From positions 1 through 8,376 of the forward strand of contig CALJLV010000036.1 of NCBI GenBank assembly GCA_937982505.1: a DNA stretch of 8,376 nucleotides. The letters run 5' to 3'. Made by a program: the position numbers and the translations under genes. A model generated the notes under the pieces. It ran no database searches. It was not told the DNA's origin and saw only the letters and a program-made list of their open reading frames with translations. The stretch is from an uncultured Desulfobacteraceae bacterium. GTDB lineage: Bacteria > Desulfobacterota > Desulfobacteria > Desulfobacterales > UBA2174. This document shows positions 1 to 5,211 of the stretch, piece by piece (the first letter of the stretch is position 1; every line of letters starts with the position of its first letter).

Positions 1-50
1 TACGAGATTGACTGACGTGACTGGAGGTCAGACGTGTGCTCTTCCGATCT
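1..50 (+). other. Illumina P7/index sequencing adapter (contamination)
   Basis: Bases 1-8 (TACGAGAT) match the 3' end of the Illumina P7 flow-cell sequence. Bases 9-16 (TGACTGAC) sit where the 8-nt sample index belongs. Bases 17-50 match the Read 2 primer site, which ends in GCTCTTCCGATCT, with one mismatch at base 27 (G where the standard adapter has T). The order P7 tail, index, Read 2 primer, insert is exactly that of a library molecule, so this is untrimmed adapter at a contig end and not genomic DNA. Open frames that start in it are meaningless, and the kinase gene beginning at base 51 is cut here. Confidence 0.97.
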
Positions 51-579
51 AGTTGAGAATGCCGGCCAGGGGGTTGTTGATTTCATGCACTACGCTGGCC
101 GCCAGGCGGCCCAGGGACATCATCTTGTCCTGGTGCAGGATGCGGGCCTGGTCGACGATGTCCCGCTCCAGGGAGGCGGTGTACTCGGCCAGGCGGCGCC
201 GGGCCAGAGCGCGCTCGGCAGCTCGTCCCAGCGCCAGGTGCAGGGCCTCATGGTTGACCGGCTTGGTGATGAAGTCCGAGGCGTCGCGCCGCAGGGCCGC
301 GATGGCCATCTCCATCTCGCCGAAGGCCGTCACCACGATCACTTCGATGGCCGGATCCAAAGCCTTGACCGCTTCCAGCAGGGCGATGCCGTCCATGCCG
401 GGCATGCGCACGTCGGTGAGCACGATCTGCGGACGCATCTGGCGGCAGACCGCCAGCCCTTGGGCCCCGTCGCCGGCCGTCACCACCCGGTAGCCGGCAT
501 CCGCCAGCGACAGGTTCAGCACCTCGCGGATGTCGGGCTCGTCGTCCACCACCAGGACCGTCCAGTCGGAAGGGTTCAT
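51..579 (-). CDS. Receiver-histidine kinase hybrid, 3' end missing
   Basis: Two-component signalling protein, visible for 176 residues. Residues 7-125 are a receiver domain: acidic pair D12/D13 (VVDDE), phospho-acceptor D56 (LTDVRMPG), T84 and K106 (ITKP). A charged helical linker at about 118-150 leads into a HisKA dimerisation domain with the H-box at 165-171 (HEINNPL, phospho-His H165). The ATPase domain is missing because adapter begins at base 50. The apparent TAG at 49-51 straddles the adapter junction and is an artefact, so the true C-terminus is unknown. The ATG at 579 puts the receiver strand at the usual distance from the N-terminus. A GTG at 606, with AAGGG five bases upstream, is an alternative adding nine residues. 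It lies 35 bp behind hisD on the same strand and may be cotranscribed with it. The signal sensed is unknown. No membrane segment is seen in the visible part. Confidence 0.9.
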
Positions 580-614
580 GGCGTTCCCGCGCGCGACTGG
601 CGCCACACGCGCCC

Positions 615-1919
615 TTAAAGGGTTTCCAGCCTCACCCGAACGGCTTGGGCATGGGCCTCGAGGCCCTCGATCCGCGCCAGACGCAGGACGTCCGGGGCTT
701 CACGGGCAAAGGCGCCGCGGTCGTAGTGAATCAGGCTGGTGCGTTTGGTGAAGTGGTCCACCGAAAGGGCCGAGGAGAAGCGGGCCGTGCCGGCGGTGGG
801 CAGCACGTGGTTGGGGCCGGCGATGTAGTCGCCCACCGGTTCGGGGCTGTAGGCGCCGAGAAAGACGGCGCCGGCATTGCGGATCCGCGACAGGAGCCCG
901 AACGGTTCGGCCACCAGCAATTCCAGATGTTCCGGCGCCATGCGGTTGGCCAGGTCCAGGGCGGTGTCCAGATCCGGCACTACGATGATGGCACCGAAAC
1001 GTTTCAAGGCCGCTTCGGCGATGTCCCGGCGCGGCAGGATGGCCGTCTGGCGGACCAGTTCGGCGGCCACCTTGCGGGCCGTTCCCTGACTGTCGGTGAG
1101 CATGATGGCCGAGGCCAGCGGGTCGTGCTCCGCCTGGCTGAGCAGGTCCGCGGCGGCGGCCCGGGGGGCGGCCGAGGCGTCGGCGATGACCAGAATTTCG
1201 CTCGGGCCGGCGATCATGTCGATGCCCACCGTCCCGGCCACCAGTTTCTTGGCCAGGGTGACATAGACGTTGCCCGGCCCCACGATGGTGTCGACCCGGC
1301 GGATGGTGTTTGTGCCGTAAGCCAGGGCCGCTATGGCCCAGGCGCTGCCGAGGCGGTAGATTTCGTGCACCCCGACGCGGGCCGCGGCCGCCAGCAGGTG
1401 GGGATCGATCCGGCCGTCGCTCATGGGCGGGGTGGCCATGACTATGCGTTCCACTCCGGCGATGCGCGCCGGAATGGCCCCCATGAGCACCGACGAGACA
1501 AGGGGGGTGCTGCCGCCCTTGCCCCCGGGAACATACACCCCGGCCGCGTCCACGGGCCGCACCAGCTGGCCGAGAAGGGTCCCCGGCCGGGAAGTGTCGA
1601 CCCAGCTGCGCGGGGCCTGGTGGCGGTGGAAGGCCTCGATCTGGGTGCAGGCGCGCTCCAGGGACTGGAGGAAGTCCTGATCCACCTGGCGGGCGGCGGC
1701 CGCAACCTCCTCCGGCCGGACCCGGAGCTGGTCCATCGCCAGATCGGGGGCGTCGAAGCGGTGGACGTACTCGATCAGGGCCGTGTCTCCGCGACGCCGC
1801 ACGTCTTCGACGATGCGGCGCACCGCGTCGACATCCTTTTTACGAAACGCGATGCTGCGGGAAACGATGGCCCGGATACGGGCTTCGGCCGCGCGGGAAG
1901 GGTAGCGGTAAACGTGCAT
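615..1919 (-). CDS. hisD: Histidinol dehydrogenase
   Basis: Catalyses the last two steps of histidine synthesis: NAD-dependent oxidation of L-histidinol through the aldehyde to L-histidine. It is a cytosolic zinc enzyme, usually a homodimer. With the ATG at 1919 the protein is 434 residues, the same length as E. coli HisD. Key positions line up: zinc ligands Q262 and H265 (SQAEHD), D364 (VGDYIAGPNHVLPT) and H423 (EAHAQ), and the catalytic pair E330-H331 (MAPEHLELL). The dinucleotide-binding and GPGNVYV (214-220) and AGPSE (237-241) motifs are intact. A longer frame opens at ATG 1964 but has no Shine-Dalgarno. The 1919 start has AAGGA ten bases upstream and begins MHVYRYPS, the family's usual N-terminus, so it is preferred. 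No other his gene is visible. The next gene on this strand is the receiver-kinase hybrid, 35 bp downstream. Confidence 0.97.
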   Translation of the reverse strand: MHVYRYPSRAAEARIRAIVSRSIAFRKKDVDAVRRIVEDVRRRGDTALIEYVHRFDAPDLAMDQLRVRPEEVAAAARQVDQDFLQSLERACTQIEAFHRHQAPRSWVDTSRPGTLLGQLVRPVDAAGVYVPGGKGGSTPLVSSVLMGAIPARIAGVERIVMATPPMSDGRIDPHLLAAAARVGVHEIYRLGSAWAIAALAYGTNTIRRVDTIVGPGNVYVTLAKKLVAGTVGIDMIAGPSEILVIADASAAPRAAAADLLSQAEHDPLASAIMLTDSQGTARKVAAELVRQTAILPRRDIAEAALKRFGAIIVVPDLDTALDLANRMAPEHLELLVAEPFGLLSRIRNAGAVFLGAYSPEPVGDYIAGPNHVLPTAGTARFSSALSVDHFTKRTSLIHYDRGAFAREAPDVLRLARIEGLEAHAQAVRVRLETL

Positions 1920-1962
1920 GGCGCCAGGATCCTTGCTGAGCAGTGGGAGGTTTGAAGATGTC

Positions 1963-1995
1963 ATTGTAGGTATGCCATGGACCCCGCATTGTCAA
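1963..1995 (-). promoter_or_regulatory. Candidate hisD promoter
   Basis: On the minus strand a perfect TTGACA (1995-1990) stands 17 bases before TACCTA (1972-1967). TACAAT (1968-1963) is a better -10 match but would require a 21-base spacer. Transcription would begin near 1955-1962, downstream of the ATG at 1964, which supports the 1919 start for hisD. The -10 match is poor, so this is only a candidate. Confidence 0.3.
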
Positions 1996-2229
1996 TGGGC
2001 GCCACGGTCCCGCCAGGGTTCCGGCAAGGGCTGCCCGTGGTGATGCCCACCATGGCTGGAAACAGGGGCGCAAGAGGACCCAGAACGCGAACACGCCCTC
2101 GCCGGGGATCTGCGCCGTGGCACAGTTCGGCTGAAAGTCCGGTCTCAACGGGTCTCGGCCACCATTTCAGAGGTGCGCCGTCCGCCGCGAATTTTAATCG
2201 AATACTGAAATAACCGGGTGGAATTGCTA
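1996..2229. other. Divergent hisD-serC intergenic region, no supported gene
   Basis: This is the core of the 476-bp gap between hisD and serC. Open frames cross it on both strands (for example 1961-2236 minus, TTG start), but none has a recognisable domain, a good ribosome-binding site or a convincing start. An AT-rich patch at about 2189-2213 stands out from the GC-rich surroundings. I see no RNA gene or repeat here. Confidence 0.5.
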
Positions 2230-2258
2230 TTGACAAGTTGTGGGATTTTTCTCAAAAC
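2230..2258 (+). promoter_or_regulatory. serC: Candidate serC promoter
   Basis: A perfect -35 hexamer TTGACA (2230-2235) is followed 17 bases later by the weak -10 CAAAAC (2253-2258; TCAAAA at 16 bases). The spacer is AT-rich compared with its surroundings. It would give a leader of about 130 bases before serC. Only the -35 match is strong. Confidence 0.35.
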
Positions 2259-2290
2259 GAATTGCTTTTGCAGCAGGGTCGAGGATATTC

Positions 2291-2310
2291 CCGAATCAGA
2301 AGTGATTCGG
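2291..2310 (+). promoter_or_regulatory. Perfect 8-bp inverted repeat in the serC leader
   Basis: CCGAATCA (2291-2298) and TGATTCGG (2303-2310) are exact reverse complements separated by GAAG. In RNA this is an 8-bp hairpin with a four-base loop, followed by TTCTT. In DNA it could be a dimeric operator. A second, looser stem follows: CCGGCG 2319-2324 with CGCCGG 2338-2343. There is no U-run long enough for an intrinsic terminator. A role in serC control is inferred from position alone. Confidence 0.45.
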
Positions 2311-2395
2311 TTCTTGTCCCGGCGCCATCCATCCCCACGCCGGTTGCGGCCCAGCCGGGTGACGACCGACGATTTTCAAGCCAACGGAGGAGACC

Positions 2396-3484
2396 ATGAG
2401 CCATCAGCGCATCCACAACTTCAATGCCGGTCCGGCGGCCCTGCCCCTGCCGGTTCTGCAAGAAGCCCAGGCCGAATTTCTCGATTACCACGGCAGCGGT
2501 ATGAGCATCTGCGAGATCAGCCATCGTTCCAAATGGTTCGACGACGTCATCAACGATGCCGTGGCCCGCACCCGGCGCCTGCTGGGGCTCGAGGACCGCT
2601 ACCGGGTCCTCTTTGTTCAGGGCGGCGCCAGCCTGCAGTTCGCCATGATCCCGATGAACTTTCTGGCCCAGGGGGACTCGGCCGATTACGTCAACACCGG
2701 CACCTGGTCCACCAAGGCCATCAAGGAGGCCCAGATCCAGGGCAAGGCCATCCGGGTGGCGGCCTCCAGCGAAGACCGCAATTTCTGCTACATCCCCAAG
2801 GATATTTCTTTCCATCCCCAGGCGGTCTACGCCCACATCACCTCCAACAACACCATCAAGGGAACCCAGTGGGCCGAGTTCCCCGACACGGGTGCCGTCC
2901 CCCTGGTGGCGGACATGAGTTCGGATTTTCTCAGCCGTCCCCTGCCGGTGGAGCGGTTCGGGCTGATCTACGCCGGGGCCCAGAAGAACATCGGTCCGGC
3001 CGGGGTCTGCATGGTGATCATCCGCGACGATCTGCTGGTGCGTGCTCCCAAGGGGCTGCCCACCATGCTGCGCTACGACACCCACGCGGACAAGAACTCG
3101 ATGTACAATACGCCGCCCTGCTTTACGGTCTACATCATCCAGTTGGTGCTCAAGTGGCTCGAGGAGACCGTCGGAGGCCTGGCGCGCATGGAAGAGGTCA
3201 ACCACACCAAGGCCCGGCGCCTCTACCAGGCCATCGACCAGAGCGGCTTCTATCGCGGTACGGCCGACACCGACAGCCGCTCGCTGATGAACGTTACCTT
3301 CCGCCTGCCCGGCGAGGCGCTGGAAAAGCAGTTCGTGGCCGAGGCCCTGGCCAACGGGCTGGGCGGGCTCAAGGGCCATCGGTCCGTGGGCGGGTGCCGG
3401 GCTTCGATTTACAACGCCACCGGGCCCGAGGCCATCGACGCCCTGGTGGACTTCATGCAGGACTTCGAAAAACGCAACGGTTGA
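2396..3484 (+). CDS. serC: Phosphoserine aminotransferase
   Basis: PLP-dependent class V aminotransferase that converts 3-phosphohydroxypyruvate and glutamate to O-phosphoserine and 2-oxoglutarate in serine synthesis. It often also acts in the pyridoxal-phosphate pathway. The 362 residues equal the E. coli length. The N-terminus carries FNAGPAALP (9-17), the signature of this subfamily. GGAS (77-80) is the PLP phosphate-binding turn. W104 (TGTWS) is placed to stack on the cofactor ring, D173 (VADMSSDF) contacts the pyridine nitrogen, and K197 (GAQKNIGPAG) is the Schiff-base lysine. The C-terminal GLKGHRSVGGCRASIYNA segment is complete. The start at 2396 is set by GGAGGA (2386-2391), four bases upstream. 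No serA or serB is nearby, and the gene is transcribed away from hisD. Confidence 0.97.
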   Translation: MSHQRIHNFNAGPAALPLPVLQEAQAEFLDYHGSGMSICEISHRSKWFDDVINDAVARTRRLLGLEDRYRVLFVQGGASLQFAMIPMNFLAQGDSADYVNTGTWSTKAIKEAQIQGKAIRVAASSEDRNFCYIPKDISFHPQAVYAHITSNNTIKGTQWAEFPDTGAVPLVADMSSDFLSRPLPVERFGLIYAGAQKNIGPAGVCMVIIRDDLLVRAPKGLPTMLRYDTHADKNSMYNTPPCFTVYIIQLVLKWLEETVGGLARMEEVNHTKARRLYQAIDQSGFYRGTADTDSRSLMNVTFRLPGEALEKQFVAEALANGLGGLKGHRSVGGCRASIYNATGPEAIDALVDFMQDFEKRNG

Positions 3485-3524
3485 GGTCGCCGGGTCTGGA
3501 TGCGCCATCGCTTCGGCTTTCCAA

Positions 3525-3581
3525 GCAAGGCTCCGCCGTCGGTAAGTACAAGAAATCATCTGTTCTGTTGGGGAGCCTTGC
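3525..3581. repeat. 10-bp inverted repeat in the serC/DUF1499 convergent gap
   Basis: GCAAGGCTCC (3525-3534) and GGAGCCTTGC (3572-3581) are exact reverse complements around a 37-base loop, 41 bp past the serC stop and between two convergent genes. The loop is long and no T-run follows, so this is a poor intrinsic terminator. It could be the ends of a small intergenic repeat element, but only one copy is in the window. The rest of the gap (3485-3696) shows nothing else. Confidence 0.35.
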
Positions 3582-3696
3582 GGACCCGGGCCTTCGTCCT
3601 ATCCCTTGCGCATCGTCACATACGCGTGTCAGTTTGCCTGGCAGGGCTGAATTGCCGTCAACCGCATGAGATGAGACAGGGCTGGCTGCAAGTCGG

Positions 3697-4173
3697 TCAT
3701 TTCTCATCGCCGTTTGCCGGCAGCGCTGCTTGCAGCTGGCGGCGAATCGCCTCGATCCGTTTGCGGTTGACGCCGAAATCGTAGTAGCCGGTCCGGGATG
3801 CCGAGCGGACATGGATCACCTGCTGCCCGGGCGGGAAGAAACACTCGACGTCATCCACAAAACCGAAAACCCGGGATCTGAGCTCGGCATGAAGGTAGTC
3901 CGGTTCGCTGGCCACGAGGGTGACCCGCGGCGCGGCCTTCAGGATGCCCAGCAGGGCTTCCCGGGCCTCGTCCACTGTGCCGGCGTAAACCAGGGGAGGG
4001 ATCGCATGCCGCGCGTCGCCCGCCAGGGACGAGACGCAGTTGGGCGACCGCGGGCAGGGCTCGATGTGTGTTGGCGGGCTGCCCTGGGGGTGCGCCGCCA
4101 GGCCGCCTTCCATGGGCGCGATGCCCAAGAGCAGGATAACGCCCAGTGTCATCATTTGCGTGTGCGCTTTCAT
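3697..4173 (-). CDS. Secreted DUF1499 family protein
   Basis: A 158-residue protein with an apparent export signal: K2, a hydrophobic core at 7-20, and likely cleavage after LAA (25-27). The mature part has the DUF1499 pattern: PCPRSPNCVSS at 39-49, LRSRVFGFVDDVEC at 98-111 and VIHVRSASRTGYYDFGVNRKRIE at 119-141. The molecular function of the family is unknown, and nothing in the sequence suggests catalysis. C40 and C46 could pair in the periplasm. The frame is open upstream to a GTG-type start near 4347, but ATG 4173 opens directly onto the signal peptide and is preferred. Its ATG overlaps the stop of the upstream remnant as ATGA (4173-4170), so translation may have been coupled to that gene before it decayed. 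The Shine-Dalgarno is weak (GGGGT, about seven bases upstream). Confidence 0.85.
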   Translation of the reverse strand: MKAHTQMMTLGVILLLGIAPMEGGLAAHPQGSPPTHIEPCPRSPNCVSSLAGDARHAIPPLVYAGTVDEAREALLGILKAAPRVTLVASEPDYLHAELRSRVFGFVDDVECFFPPGQQVIHVRSASRTGYYDFGVNRKRIEAIRRQLQAALPANGDEK

Positions 4174-4376
4174 GATGTTGACCCCGCTTCCGATCCTTGG
4201 CTTGAAACGTTGATTTCGATCCTTTCGTCTCGCGCCGAAGCCTGCTTTTCGGTGAGAAAGCGCCAGTAGCGGCGCGGGAGCTGGCGCAGCTCGAGCCGGG
4301 GGTTGTGGCGCGCGTCGATGTTGACCACATGGTAATAGCGGCGCCACAGTGCCTGGCAGAGCCGTTCATCGTCCAT
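4170..4376 (-). pseudogene. C-terminal remnant of radical SAM-linked DNA metabolism protein (TIGR03915-like)
   Basis: A 68-codon frame from ATG 4376. Residues 2-43 resemble the C-terminal end of the conserved partner of the UDG-linked radical SAM protein: ERLCQALWRRYYHVVNIDAR, then NPRLELRQLPRRYWRFLTE. Intact members are several times longer, and nothing of the preceding body is present. Upstream lies the end of the radical SAM remnant (stop 4386-4384) only seven bases away in another frame. The likely history is a deletion that removed the radical SAM tail and most of this gene. A GCGGG two to three bases before the ATG is too close to be a convincing ribosome-binding site. Residues 44-68 match nothing I recognise. 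The stop overlaps the DUF1499 start. The family assignment is from memory of the family's C-terminus. It might still be translated as a short peptide. Confidence 0.65.
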
Positions 4377-4383
4377 GTCCCGC

Positions 4384-5100
4384 TTAAGGCATCGCGCGGC
4401 CAACGACCACGCCCAAATCCTTGAGATGTTCGAACCGGATGCGGCCGAGGCGCCCAAGGGCGAGGATCCGGGCCGCCGACTGCAGCCCGATACCCGGCAC
4501 CCGGAGGACTGTCTCGTGATCGGCGGTGTTGACATCCACGGGGAAAAGCTCGGGATGCCGCAGGGGCGGTTCGGTAATGTCCGGCAACCGGTCGCCCGAT
4601 CCCGCCACCGGCATGTAGACGGAGTAGTAGACCCGCTTGAGAGACTGCCGGCGGTACAGGTCATCGGCGAGTCACAAGATGTCGAAGTCCGATTCCGGGC
4701 TTGCGCCGACGATCAGCTGGGTGCTGCGGATCACCCCGGAGCTCAAAAAGAGCCTTTCGATGTAGTTTCGCCGATAGAAGTCGATGGTCAGCCGGACGAT
4801 TTCCTCTGGCTCGAAGGTCGCCCGAGGGATGTCGTTGCCAGCCCGGTTCACACAGTAGGCACAGTCGTAGATGCACGCGCTGGTGAACAGAATCTTGAGA
4901 AGGGAAACACACCGGCCGTCGGCGGTGTACGTATGGCAGACCCCCGACGGCGCGGCATTGTTCCCTTTCACGACCCGACCCAACGAATTCGATGCCCTGT
5001 TTGGATCCGGCGCCAGGTCGTTTCGGCGGCAGCCCGCCGTCGTGCAGGTTGCGGGGCCGTCGATTTTTGCAGTTTTGACAACCCCCGATTTCTCGTAAAC
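4384..5100 (-). pseudogene. Decayed UDG-linked radical SAM DNA repair/modification protein (TIGR03916-like)
   Basis: Three conserved blocks remain, all in one frame. The first (about 5100-4726) carries GVCHTYTADGRC, the 4Fe-4S motif C-IYD-C-AY-C (cysteine codons from 4875, 4863 and 4854) and NDIPRATF up to SSGVIR. It then jumps straight to STQLIVGASPESDFDIL, skipping roughly 130-170 residues of radical SAM barrel that intact homologues have. A TGA at 4674-4672 interrupts the frame where relatives often have Arg (CGA to TGA is one transition). Reading resumes with LADDLYRRQSLKRVYYSVYMPV, then jumps from EPPL (to 4561) to RHPELFPVDVNTAD, losing about 45 residues. The C-terminal helix-hairpin-helix (VPGIG) survives and the frame ends at GRAMP. 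No ATG, GTG or TTG lies at the expected N-terminus, and the frame opens inside the tRNA. Intact members are about 400 residues. Without the barrel it cannot be a working SAM enzyme. Deletion sizes are from memory of the family. Confidence 0.8.
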
Positions 5101-5112
5101 CCCTGTAAAGGC

Positions 5113-5188
5113 TGGTGCCCCCGGCGTGAATCGAACACGCGGCACATGGATTAGGAATCCATTGCTCTATCCACTGAGCTACGGGGGC
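5113..5188 (-). tRNA. tRNA-Arg (anticodon CCT)
   Basis: On the minus strand the 7-bp acceptor stem GCCCCCG/CGGGGGC, the D-arm GCTC...GAGC, anticodon stem ATGGA/TCCAT with loop TTCCTAA, and T-arm GCGTG-TTCGATT-CACGC all pair. The anticodon CCT (5155-5153) reads AGG. Discriminator A and CCA (5115-5113) are encoded. The gene is 76 nt, starts 23 bp after the mltD stop on the same strand, and ends 12 bp before the radical SAM remnant. No separate promoter is evident, so it may be read from mltD. Confidence 0.97.
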
Positions 5189-5211
5189 GATGGGCTTGTC
5201 GGACGGGTCGG

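Noticed and set aside
34..618. Long plus-strand open frame from the adapter through the kinase region
   Set aside because: It begins in adapter sequence and is antisense to a clear receiver domain; the translation shows no domain, only His/Gly/Arg-rich shadow composition.
645..1955. 436-codon plus-strand open frame
   Set aside because: It is antisense to the whole of hisD; high GC leaves this frame open. The hisD frame has all catalytic residues.
1961..2236. 91-codon minus-strand open frame upstream of hisD, ending in ATGA with the longer hisD start
   Set aside because: TTG start, no ribosome-binding site or recognisable domain, and the overlapping hisD start at 1964 is itself disfavoured. 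Kept out, but a leader peptide cannot be fully excluded.
2252..3559. 435-codon minus-strand and 483-codon plus-strand open frames over serC
   Set aside because: Both are shadows of serC, which has the correct length, Shine-Dalgarno and PLP lysine; the shadows have no recognisable motif.
3500..3784. 94-codon plus-strand open frame after serC
   Set aside because: It runs antisense into the DUF1499 gene, and its first part covers the inverted repeat; no domain.
4672..4674. Selenocysteine reading of the in-frame TGA
   Set aside because: No SECIS-like hairpin is evident downstream, relatives do not have Cys here as far as I recall, and the gene is broken in several other ways.
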